Part shown: in pieces, positions 1-6,277 of the stretch
How the letters are laid out: the number at the start of each line of letters is the position of its first letter
How positions within the stretch are numbered: the stretch's first letter is position 1
NCBI GenBank assembly: GCA_913062735.1
Contig: CAJXWI010000129.1
Coordinates: 1 to 7,052 of the forward strand
Reading direction: 5' to 3'
Source: an uncultured Arcobacter sp.
Lineage (GTDB): Bacteria > Campylobacterota > Campylobacteria > Campylobacterales > Arcobacteraceae
DNA: 7,052 nucleotides
Notes under the pieces: model-generated
Seen by the model: only the letters and a program-made list of their open reading frames with translations
Database searches by the model: none
What the model was told of the DNA's origin: nothing
Made by a program: the position numbers and the translations under genes

Positions 1-759
1 TCCCATCCATTCAAAGGCATTAATATTCACAATTGATTTTTCAACAAATGGAATTTGGTAACCAATAGAAATAAGTGTTAAATTATTTACTTTAGCAAAT
101 TTTTGTAATTGAGATACATGTTCTTCAGATAAAAAGATTCCATAAAATACTATATAGTTATCTAAATCAGGTTCAATTATTTTATCTCCAAAATCAAATA
201 AAAACGTAGGATCAACGACTAAAGGGCAATCTATATCAGTAATATTTTTAATTATATTTTGAGTATTGACATCTCGTGCAGAGATTGATCTAAAGTTTTT
301 TAGTGCATTAACTGCATCATCGGGAAATTTATCAGTGGAAGTTATTTTACCAACACAACCAGCATAAGCTATTAAAGGGAACTTCTCTAATCCAACACCG
401 TAGTATACAGGATCATATCCGAACATGTCATTCTTAAAATTCCAAAGTTCATCACTACCAATAATTATAGCATCTACTTTTACATCTAAAATTGGGTCAA
501 TTACCTCAATAGAATCTGAAAGTGTTAATAACTTTTGAGTATCCCTGAATTTTAAATATTTTCTAAAATTATCATAAAGAATACGAGGTCTTTTTGTAAA
601 AAACAAACTCTTAAACTCTTTTTTTGAATGTTCTTTTGATTTATAATTAATTACTAAAGAGCTATGACCTAATTCTTTAATAACTTCTTGAGTAGCTAAA
701 CATTGCAAGTAAGCTCCAAAGTTTACACTGTTATGATATGTTAAAATTCCTATGTTCAC
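1..759 (-). CDS. polysaccharide pyruvyl transferase family protein (partial, C-terminus beyond left edge)
   Basis: I read this frame by hand. It starts with GTG at 759-757 and stays open for 253 codons to the window edge, so the C-terminal part is missing. The N-terminus MNIGILTYHNSVNFGAYLQC, followed by a segment around LGHSSLVINYK (residues 30-40), is the typical opening of the CsaB/WcaK-like polysaccharide pyruvyl transferase family. Further family marks are IIIGSDELWN (98-107), IAYAGCVG (130-137), a SISARD segment (158-163) and VVDPTFLF (181-188). Known members move pyruvate from phosphoenolpyruvate onto a sugar as a ketal, though many family members are uncharacterised and may do other transfers. 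The GTG start is supported by an AAGGA ribosome-binding site 8 nt upstream that overlaps the stop codon of the MurB-like gene, and by the fit to the family N-terminus; no earlier ATG fits. It is probably co-translated with the MurB-like gene 12 nt upstream. The exact substrate cannot be told. The domain call is secure, the reaction is not. Confidence 0.87.
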   Translation of the reverse strand, partial: MNIGILTYHNSVNFGAYLQCLATQEVIKELGHSSLVINYKSKEHSKKEFKSLFFTKRPRILYDNFRKYLKFRDTQKLLTLSDSIEVIDPILDVKVDAIIIGSDELWNFKNDMFGYDPVYYGVGLEKFPLIAYAGCVGKITSTDKFPDDAVNALKNFRSISARDVNTQNIIKNITDIDCPLVVDPTFLFDFGDKIIEPDLDNYIVFYGIFLSEEHVSQLQKFAKVNNLTLISIGYQIPFVEKSIVNINAFEWMG

Positions 760-767
760 TATATAAT

Positions 768-772
768 TCCTT
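768..772 (-). promoter_or_regulatory. ribosome-binding site for the pyruvyl transferase gene
   Basis: AAGGA on the minus strand, 8 nt before the GTG start at 759. It shares its first two A bases with the TAA stop of the upstream MurB-like gene. This decides the GTG start and implies translational coupling. Confidence 0.7.
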
Positions 773-1752
773 TAAATTATTTCTATTTCAAGTTCAAGTG
801 TGTTATTACTTATTTTTTGAATTTTACTTATATATTTTTCAATTAATTCTGTATCTTCATTTTTATTGACAACAGTATTCATCGTTTTTTCAGACACTAA
901 ACCTTTATTGCTTATCCCAAAATACTTAAATGTAATGCTATTGAGAAGCTTATTATCCTTAGCTCTTATAATTCTATAAATAATAGCTCGTGTAAAAAAT
1001 AAAATTCCATAATAAATAAAATTTTGTTTTGCAAGGTTATTGTAAATATCATTAGTTTTAAATACACTACCAACATTTGGAAGTTTATATTCTAAATACT
1101 TATGGCGGTGTTTTTTCAAATGTTTTATTTTACTTTTAATTAAATTAATATTTGTATAAGCTTGATTTACTATGGCAAACTCTACAGACACAATTATACA
1201 ATCATTACCTTGATTAAAAACACTTGTTCTAAAGTCAAGTTCTAAATTTTTTTTCAAAAACTCAACTAGCCTTCCATTTTTATCTATTGCTATTACTCTG
1301 ATAATGTTATCACTTATAATATATCCATAGGAACCTGCATTAGCATAAACTGCCCCACCAATAGTTGCAGGTATACCTTCTAATCCTTCAAATCCTAATA
1401 TCCCGTGTTTAACACACTCTTGTACTAGTTTTGGGATCATCACACCTGCACTAACAGTAAGTTTATTTTTTTCGATAACCAAACTATTCATTTTTTTCAA
1501 TGTAATAATTATATCTATATTTGTATTATTTCTAAATATACAATTTGATGTATTCCCAAATACAAAATAATCATCTATATTAGCATTATTTAGATATTTA
1601 ACTAACTCTTGAATTTGAGAAATTGAACTAGGGAAAATTATTAGATTTATATTTCCTCCCGTTTTAAAATAAGAAAATTTAGTTAATGATTGGTTTTTTT
1701 TATATAAAATATTATTAGTAATTAAATAATTAATTAAACTCTTATTGCACAT
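772..1752 (-). CDS. MurB-like FAD-dependent UDP-GlcNAc-enolpyruvate reductase paralogue
   Basis: A 326-aa protein of the MurB family, whose housekeeping members reduce UDP-GlcNAc-enolpyruvate to UDP-MurNAc with NADPH and FAD in the cytoplasm. Visible motifs: FKTGG (29-33) in the N-terminal FAD domain; a degenerate loop FGNTSN (65-70) where MurB usually has G-x-GSN; GLEGIPATIGGAVYANAGSYG (starting at 123), the FAD-binding signature; LDFRTSVF (172-179), matching the substrate Arg region; NVGSVFK (226-232) with Ser229 at the proton-donor position of E. coli MurB; and a C-terminal LELE (319-322) matching the catalytic Glu region. The segment 235-290 is poorly conserved and lacks the usual LI-x3-GLKG motif. 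The ATG overlaps the end of the glycosyltransferase gene by 11 nt, so the two are coupled. Its place in a glycan operon suggests a dedicated role in making a lactyl-ether sugar rather than peptidoglycan, but this is inference. It could also be a redundant or relocated murB. It is strikingly rich in Asn, Ile and Lys. Confidence 0.85.
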   Translation of the reverse strand: MCNKSLINYLITNNILYKKNQSLTKFSYFKTGGNINLIIFPSSISQIQELVKYLNNANIDDYFVFGNTSNCIFRNNTNIDIIITLKKMNSLVIEKNKLTVSAGVMIPKLVQECVKHGILGFEGLEGIPATIGGAVYANAGSYGYIISDNIIRVIAIDKNGRLVEFLKKNLELDFRTSVFNQGNDCIIVSVEFAIVNQAYTNINLIKSKIKHLKKHRHKYLEYKLPNVGSVFKTNDIYNNLAKQNFIYYGILFFTRAIIYRIIRAKDNKLLNSITFKYFGISNKGLVSEKTMNTVVNKNEDTELIEKYISKIQKISNNTLELEIEII

Positions 1753-3340
1753 CTAAAAATTTCTTTTTATATTGAACTTCACCTAATAAGTTATAATCAT
1801 CACAACTTAAAAAAAGTTCTAAATCATCTGTATACTCTTTATAACTTTTATTAAATACTTCTAACTTATTTATTAAAATATCTTCAATATTATCTTTATA
1901 TGGATTTGAAGGTAATTGCTTGGGATCTACCTTCAAGTATTCATTCTTAAACAAATCCTCTTTTGAAAACTTAAGTTCATCATTCAAGTTGTAAAAGACA
2001 GAGTTAAAATACATAAAATAAATTAATTTATTCTTTTTCATAGTCTTTTCGTCTAATCTTTCCAAGGTATGTATATTTGAAATTATCTCTTCATACTTAG
2101 AAACATCATCTACTTCTATGACGGTATCAAAACCCGAAGCACCTGCATGATTCTTTCCTGCTAGTACAACAGGTACACCAAATCCAGGGAATTCAAAAGA
2201 AACACTACCTCTAATTGTTATTAAAGTATCAACTAGATCAGAATTTTCTTTCATATCCAAGTTATCTGGCCAAATTCTTACATTTTCTAAATTTAATTCA
2301 TTATATATGTCTAATATAGTAGGTTTATACTTAAATGCATACTCTCTTGGATGTGGTTTTAAAAACGTTATAATATTTTTATTTTTATTACATAATTTTA
2401 GTGTTTCTCTTAACCACGTGAGAATATCCTTGTAAACTTGTCTTCTCCCATCTGCACCAACTATATTATCAATCAATACATGAGAAGAAATAACTACTAT
2501 TTTTTTTCCGCTTTCTTTTAACTCTAGCATTCTTTTTTGTTCTAATATGTCTGTGTTAGTCATAGCAACTTCAAAATTTACACTATCCCAAGTTTTAATA
2601 GATTTATTCATTACATTATCAAAAAAGAACTCTGCTTTTTTTACTAAAAAATCATTATTTAAACTTAATTTAAAAAGGCCTTTATTTAATATTGTATAAA
2701 ATTCAAAGCTATTTGGGTACAACTTTCGAGCTAAAAGATTATAATCACCATTTACTAACATAGCTTTAGAATTATACTTATTGGCTATTCTTCCAAGTAA
2801 TCCATTTCTTACATAACAATTGTGATTTAGAATTGTATATTCGTATTTTGTATTTTTTAATATATTTGTATAATAACAATAATAAAAGAACGCTTCATTG
2901 ATTTTTTTTAAATATCTAAAGTTAATTTTATCAATTGATGGTTGTTCTTGTCTTCTGTTATAATCATCGTATATTAAATCTCCAATATAAACTTCATCAA
3001 TATGCATATTAAACAGTTTATCCATATTAAAATAAGTAGAAAAGTATCTAACATTTAACCATAATATTTTTGGTAAATATTTTAATAAAGTGTATCTAGT
3101 AACTAAATAAAATTTTACTGCATTAAAACTATACAATTCTTTTAATTTATCTTGATTATTACCCATTTGGTAGTCAATACTATAACCTAATTTATTCATT
3201 GTTCTTGTAAACAAGATTGTATTATATATATATCCAGGCACTTCTGCACCTAATATGTCAAATAAAATCTTTTTTTTACTTTTAACATTCTTATATGCTG
3301 AATATCTTTTTAAATATTTTATTAATTTACCTAGATTCAC
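1742..3340 (-). CDS. capsule/surface polysaccharide glycosyltransferase-like protein (GT-B type)
   Basis: A 532-aa protein resembling capsule polysaccharide biosynthesis transferases (KpsC/KpsS-like and related GT-B proteins). The best evidence is in the C-terminal half: VVISSHVLIDN (282-292), FLKPHP (326-331) and TIRGSVSFEFPGFGVPVVLAG (starting at 375), the arrangement of a nucleotide-sugar binding GT-B C-domain. In the N-terminal half the segment EVYIGDLIYDDYNRR (116-130) resembles a motif seen in similar surface-glycan proteins. I see no signal peptide or clear membrane helix, so it is probably cytoplasmic or peripheral. Start is GTG at 3340-3338, supported by an AAGGA site 9 nt upstream; no nearby ATG is better placed. 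It is the first gene after the 248-nt gap and overlaps the MurB-like gene by 11 nt. It may transfer the sugar made by the upstream genes or assemble the glycan backbone; donor and acceptor are unknown. Confidence 0.75.
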   Translation of the reverse strand: MNLGKLIKYLKRYSAYKNVKSKKKILFDILGAEVPGYIYNTILFTRTMNKLGYSIDYQMGNNQDKLKELYSFNAVKFYLVTRYTLLKYLPKILWLNVRYFSTYFNMDKLFNMHIDEVYIGDLIYDDYNRRQEQPSIDKINFRYLKKINEAFFYYCYYTNILKNTKYEYTILNHNCYVRNGLLGRIANKYNSKAMLVNGDYNLLARKLYPNSFEFYTILNKGLFKLSLNNDFLVKKAEFFFDNVMNKSIKTWDSVNFEVAMTNTDILEQKRMLELKESGKKIVVISSHVLIDNIVGADGRRQVYKDILTWLRETLKLCNKNKNIITFLKPHPREYAFKYKPTILDIYNELNLENVRIWPDNLDMKENSDLVDTLITIRGSVSFEFPGFGVPVVLAGKNHAGASGFDTVIEVDDVSKYEEIISNIHTLERLDEKTMKKNKLIYFMYFNSVFYNLNDELKFSKEDLFKNEYLKVDPKQLPSNPYKDNIEDILINKLEVFNKSYKEYTDDLELFLSCDDYNLLGEVQYKKKFLDVQ

Positions 3341-3349
3341 TATCTACAG

Positions 3350-3354
3350 TCCTT
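3350..3354 (-). promoter_or_regulatory. ribosome-binding site for the 532-aa glycosyltransferase gene
   Basis: AAGGA on the minus strand, 9 nt before the GTG start codon at 3340. It supports that non-ATG start. Confidence 0.65.
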
Positions 3355-3386
3355 GTTTTCGAAATATTTTTGTAAGGTATACTACA

Positions 3387-3415
3387 ATTTTATCTATTTG
3401 ACTCATCCAAAACAA
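3387..3415 (-). promoter_or_regulatory. possible promoter for the glycosyltransferase-murB-like-pyruvyl transferase genes
   Basis: On the minus strand TTGTTT (3415-3410) is followed after 17 nt by TAAAAT (3392-3387), a 5 of 6 match to the -10 consensus with a weak -35. It lies about 47 nt before the GTG start. In DNA this AT-rich such pairs arise easily by chance, so this is a suggestion only. Confidence 0.25.
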
Positions 3416-3444
3416 TTAAATTTTTAGAACTATTATTCTAAGGT

Positions 3445-3506
3445 CATTTTATTAAAGAAAAGATTAACAAATTAGTACCTTTGTATTTGAATTTACTAAT
3501 AAAATG
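3445..3506. repeat. 10-bp perfect inverted repeat with 42-nt spacer
   Basis: CATTTTATTA at 3445-3454 and TAATAAAATG at 3497-3506 are exact reverse complements. The arms contain one G-C pair each, so chance occurrence in AT-rich DNA is quite possible and no function is assigned. Confidence 0.35.
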
Positions 3507-3511
3507 GAACA

Positions 3512-3543
3512 TTTACTGTTGTTTAAAATTTAATTACAGTAAA
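3512..3543. repeat. 8-bp perfect inverted repeat with 16-nt spacer
   Basis: TTTACTGT at 3512-3519 and its exact reverse complement ACAGTAAA at 3536-3543. It lies 46 nt after the stop codon of the formyltransferase-like gene in transcription order. The hairpin would have only two G-C pairs, and the nearest T-rich stretch on the minus strand (ATTTTATT) starts several bases later. It is therefore at best a weak terminator; a dimeric regulator site is an alternative. Confidence 0.45.
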
Positions 3544-3588
3544 CAATACTTTCTGATTATATTTATTACAAATAGTTTTTAAATGTTA

Positions 3589-4251
3589 TTACTCTTTAAA
3601 TATATTGATAATATACTTTTGTATCTTCCCGTCTATTTTAATATAAAAATAAGCAGGATAATTATCATTATCGCATACTCTCAATAAATTAAATTGTTCT
3701 AGAATACTTTTGTTGATGTTAATTTCTTGGTTATTTATCGTTCGTTTTTGATAAAAGCTCTCTTGTCCAGTCTGATTTTTAGGCTGAATAGGGTATTGAG
3801 TTAAAAATTCGCCGATCATATCAAATTCCTTTAAAGCTAACAACTTTCTAATATCATCTATTAACTCCGTACCATCAAGATTAATGTTATCTTTTAAGTA
3901 CCAATCACCTGAGTCTAATTCCAATTTTGCCTCAAATAGAGTTAAAGTTAATTTATTCGCCCCACTTTCAACTTCCCAACTCCATGGGGACCAACCTTTT
4001 CCACTTGGCAAATCACTTGCATGGATTACAATATTATGCTTATGCTTATCTAAATCTTTAAGATTTAAAATCTTATCACAACTTAATATAAAAAGAACAT
4101 CTCCATGCATAATATCTACACTATTTTTAAATAGCCTAACATTTTGAGAAAATGGCACTAATACATTTTCTAGCATTACAATATAATCCCACATCCATGA
4201 GTTTTCATTATCAATAATAATATCAATATTTTTAAATTTTTTTAATTTCAT
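3589..4251 (-). CDS. formyltransferase-like protein (probable sugar N-formyltransferase)
   Basis: A 220-aa protein with a formyltransferase (GART/Fmt-like) core. Such enzymes move a formyl group from 10-formyl-tetrahydrofolate to an amine. Key stretches: DNENSWMWDY (14-23) near the N-terminus; NIVIHASDLPSGKGWSP (73-89), the counterpart of the NxHxSLLPxxRG loop of Fmt, with His77; TLFEAKLELDSGDWYLK (104-120), the counterpart of the DTGD segment, with Asp113; and a C-terminal block around EQFNLLRVCDNDNYPAYF (185-202), typical of the formyltransferase-like proteins found in glycan clusters. In Fmt the catalytic Asn sits two residues before the His; here that position is Val75 and the only nearby Asn is Asn73. 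The ATG overlaps the end of the PseG-like gene by 20 nt and has an AAGAGA ribosome-binding site 6 nt upstream, so the two are coupled. Context points to N-formylation of a nonulosonic acid or its precursor; the acceptor amine is inferred. The gene is followed by the 248-nt gap. Confidence 0.8.
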   Translation of the reverse strand: MKLKKFKNIDIIIDNENSWMWDYIVMLENVLVPFSQNVRLFKNSVDIMHGDVLFILSCDKILNLKDLDKHKHNIVIHASDLPSGKGWSPWSWEVESGANKLTLTLFEAKLELDSGDWYLKDNINLDGTELIDDIRKLLALKEFDMIGEFLTQYPIQPKNQTGQESFYQKRTINNQEININKSILEQFNLLRVCDNDNYPAYFYIKIDGKIQKYIINIFKE

Positions 4252-5215
4252 CTATTATCTCTTGTGTATTAAAAATTTGTTCTTCAGTTGGTACTATAGG
4301 GTTTAAAATTGCATCTATTAAATCAGAATCTTTAAATTTTCTATATCCTAAATATTTTGCCCACCCATAGTTATGAAAAAACTGACATCTTGCAATTTGA
4401 TGTTTATACGTCGCAATTAGTATGGGAGAAACCTTTGTTGCAACTAATTCACTTGAAGTTAGACCCCCTGCTCCAATTCCAATGTCACAATCCATATATT
4501 CATCAATCATATTTGATATATTCTGCTTAATGGTATATTTGAGATTACTATTTTGTAGTTTTGCCACTAGATCATGCTTATATTCATAACCAGATCCAAC
4601 AATAATAGTCAATTCATATCTTAATTTTGAGGATATTAGACAATCAATTATCTTACTTGTGAAATTTAATTCATCAGCTCCACCCATTGCAATAAGTATC
4701 TTATTATTAGATAATGTATTTTTTCTACTTAAGATTTTATTACCGTAAAACTCCTTAGGTAAAATAACATATTCAGGTCCTAAGAGAAACTTAGTTTTAG
4801 GATATTTTTTTACATCAAAAAATTTATTTGCTTCTACATCCCAATCGATTACTAAATCAAAATCATCTAATATATGTTCATCAAAATTAACACAAATTTT
4901 TTTTACTTTTTTTGTTAATCCAATATAACTAGATAACTTTATTTCAGTTATTTCTAAAAAAAGATAATCAATTTTATTATCACTTACAAAGCTATTAATA
5001 TACTCAACTTCGTTCTCTATGGAAATTTTTTTCTCTATTATAAAACAATTTGGTACATTATATTTTTCAACTAAATTCAATCCAGCTTTAAAATCTTTAA
5101 TAATAAAATACTTTTCATCTTTTTCATCAAAGTACTTAGATATATTAATCAAAGACATTAAGTCACCAATACCAATATGCGGTGCAGCATCTGCCCTAAA
5201 TAGTATTTTTTTCAA
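4232..5215 (-). CDS. PseG/SpsG-like protein with altered active site
   Basis: A 327-aa protein of the PseG/SpsG family. Family members hydrolyse UDP from the six-carbon diamino sugar just before the NeuB-type condensation in pseudaminic acid synthesis. The N-terminus KKILFRADAAPHIGIGDLMS (2-21) lines up with the family pattern R-x-D-x(4)-IG-x-GH-x2-R. Later marks are LLGPEYVILPKEFY (144-157), IAMGGAD (175-181) and DIGIGAGGLTSSEL (244-257), as expected for this GT-B-like fold. The expected His of GxGH (His17 in the Campylobacter enzyme) is Asp18 here and the following Arg is also absent, so it may not act as a classical UDP hydrolase. Start is TTG at 5215-5213, directly after the NeuB stop codon; no strong Shine-Dalgarno is close (GGGA lies 12 nt away), so reinitiation after NeuB is likely. 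The start is chosen because it gives the complete family N-terminus; the next Met (residue 20) would remove the active-site loop. Confidence 0.8.
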   Translation of the reverse strand: MKKILFRADAAPHIGIGDLMSLINISKYFDEKDEKYFIIKDFKAGLNLVEKYNVPNCFIIEKKISIENEVEYINSFVSDNKIDYLFLEITEIKLSSYIGLTKKVKKICVNFDEHILDDFDLVIDWDVEANKFFDVKKYPKTKFLLGPEYVILPKEFYGNKILSRKNTLSNNKILIAMGGADELNFTSKIIDCLISSKLRYELTIIVGSGYEYKHDLVAKLQNSNLKYTIKQNISNMIDEYMDCDIGIGAGGLTSSELVATKVSPILIATYKHQIARCQFFHNYGWAKYLGYRKFKDSDLIDAILNPIVPTEEQIFNTQEIIDEIKKI

Positions 5216-6277
5216 TTATAAAATTTTATCCCAATTGATAGGGTCTTCGAAATCAATTTCTTCTTTTGCAACAACATCATATGTTTCAAATAATTTCAAG
5301 TACTTAGGCTCTAGTCCTTTGTTTTTTTTACCTGCCCTTAATATTGATATATCCTTAGGTTTTATAATATCACCTTTTTTAATTGGCTTATTTGAGAAAA
5401 GAGTCATATAACAAAAATCTCTTAAATATTGTTCATGATCATGGCATATTTTTTTAGTATCTCCATAAATTACTTTATCTAAAATAAAATTTCCATTCTT
5501 ATAATTTATTTCAGCCTCTTTTATATCATCTACCATTTGCTTTACTTCCTTAGGTTCCAAGGCAAAAAAATGATCGGGTCCTTCCATTTGTTTATCCAAA
5601 GTAATATGCTTTTCTATTACACTACCTCCTAAATAAACTGCTTGAACAGGGGCATTTGATGCTTCTTCCGTATGATCAGAATAACCAATTTTAACATCTG
5701 GGAATACACTTTTAAATGTATCTAGTATACCCATATTAACGTCACCTAATTTTGTAGGATATTGGATTGAGCAATGAAGAAGAGTTAAATCATTATGATA
5801 CTTTTGAATACAATTTACAGCATCTTCTGTTTCAGAGATTGTCGCTCCACCTGTACTCATTATAATTGGTAAATTTAATTTTGCTGCAGCTTTTATTAAA
5901 GGTAAGTTTGTAATTGTATATGATGACAGTTTAATTACCTTCATTCCTTTACAAACCATTTCATTCAGTCCTTCTGTATCAAATACAGAAGCCATAAAAT
6001 CAATATTTTTTTCTACACAATAACTTATTAAATCATCAACCCACTCACGTGGTAATTCAAAGCTTTTAACTGCTTCATAAATATCATAACTATATTCTTC
6101 TTTATCATCTTTCCAATCCAATTCACCTGCGCTTCTAGGGTAAAGTTTTTTAGCACTAAAAATTTGAAACTTGGCCGCATTACAACCAGAGTCAACGGCA
6201 ACATCAATCATTCTATAGCAATTATCTAAGCTACCATTAAAATTAATTCCTATTTCTGCAATTATATAAGTATTCAC
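5216..6277 (-). CDS. NeuB-family nonulosonic acid (sialic/legionaminic/pseudaminic-type) synthase
   Basis: A 353-aa protein, full length for NeuB-type synthases, which condense phosphoenolpyruvate with a six-carbon N-acylamino sugar to give a nine-carbon alpha-keto acid in the cytoplasm. The N-terminal TIM-barrel shows IIAEIGINFNGS (5-16), AAKFQIF (34-40), STGGA (141-145), LHCSIQYP (167-174), IGYSDHT (197-203, His202) and EKHITLDKQMEGPDHFFALE (starting at 222, His224 and His236); these histidines include the family's metal ligands. The C-terminal SAF / antifreeze-like domain spans roughly 285-350 (NKPIKKGDIIKPKDI at 296-310). The substrate-side loop KKLYPRSAGELDWKDD (43-58) and NFNG in place of the usual NHNG mark a subtype unlike C. 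jejuni LegI, so I do not assign NeuB, LegI or PseI. Start is GTG at 6277-6275, immediately after the stop of the 113-aa gene, with GGAG 5 nt upstream. The PseG-like gene follows without a gap. Confidence 0.92.
   Translation of the reverse strand: MNTYIIAEIGINFNGSLDNCYRMIDVAVDSGCNAAKFQIFSAKKLYPRSAGELDWKDDKEEYSYDIYEAVKSFELPREWVDDLISYCVEKNIDFMASVFDTEGLNEMVCKGMKVIKLSSYTITNLPLIKAAAKLNLPIIMSTGGATISETEDAVNCIQKYHNDLTLLHCSIQYPTKLGDVNMGILDTFKSVFPDVKIGYSDHTEEASNAPVQAVYLGGSVIEKHITLDKQMEGPDHFFALEPKEVKQMVDDIKEAEINYKNGNFILDKVIYGDTKKICHDHEQYLRDFCYMTLFSNKPIKKGDIIKPKDISILRAGKKNKGLEPKYLKLFETYDVVAKEEIDFEDPINWDKIL

Larger units (their letters stand above)
3341..3588. other. 248-nt intergenic region between two gene modules
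   Basis: This is the only sizeable non-coding gap in the window; every other junction is 12 nt or less, or an overlap. It is very AT-rich and holds no credible ORF. Three inverted repeats can be seen: TTTACTGT / ACAGTAAA (3512-3519 and 3536-3543), CATTTTATTA / TAATAAAATG (3445-3454 and 3497-3506) and TTAGAA / TTCTAA (3424-3429 and 3436-3441). A weak promoter-like pair faces the glycosyltransferase gene. The gap may mark a join between separately inherited modules, or hold a secondary promoter. None of the repeats is followed by a convincing U tract on the minus strand. Confidence 0.6.

Noticed and set aside
1247..1254. Runs of eight T/A (also at 1694-1701, 2501-2508, 2902-2909, 5322-5329) as phase-variation tracts
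   Set aside because: Short for slippage switching, all in frame, and expected by chance from Lys-rich coding in AT-rich DNA.
3424..3441. TTAGAA / TTCTAA hairpin as a rho-independent terminator
   Set aside because: Only 6 bp with one G-C pair, and followed by A residues rather than T on the minus strand.
3884..4147. 87-codon plus-strand open frame
   Set aside because: Lies wholly antisense inside the formyltransferase-like gene, has no family resemblance, and the minus-strand frame is clearly the coding one.
5019..5411. 130-codon plus-strand open frame
   Set aside because: Antisense to the PseG-like and NeuB genes across their junction; low-complexity Ser/Phe/Ile-rich product as expected from reverse reading of AT-rich genes.
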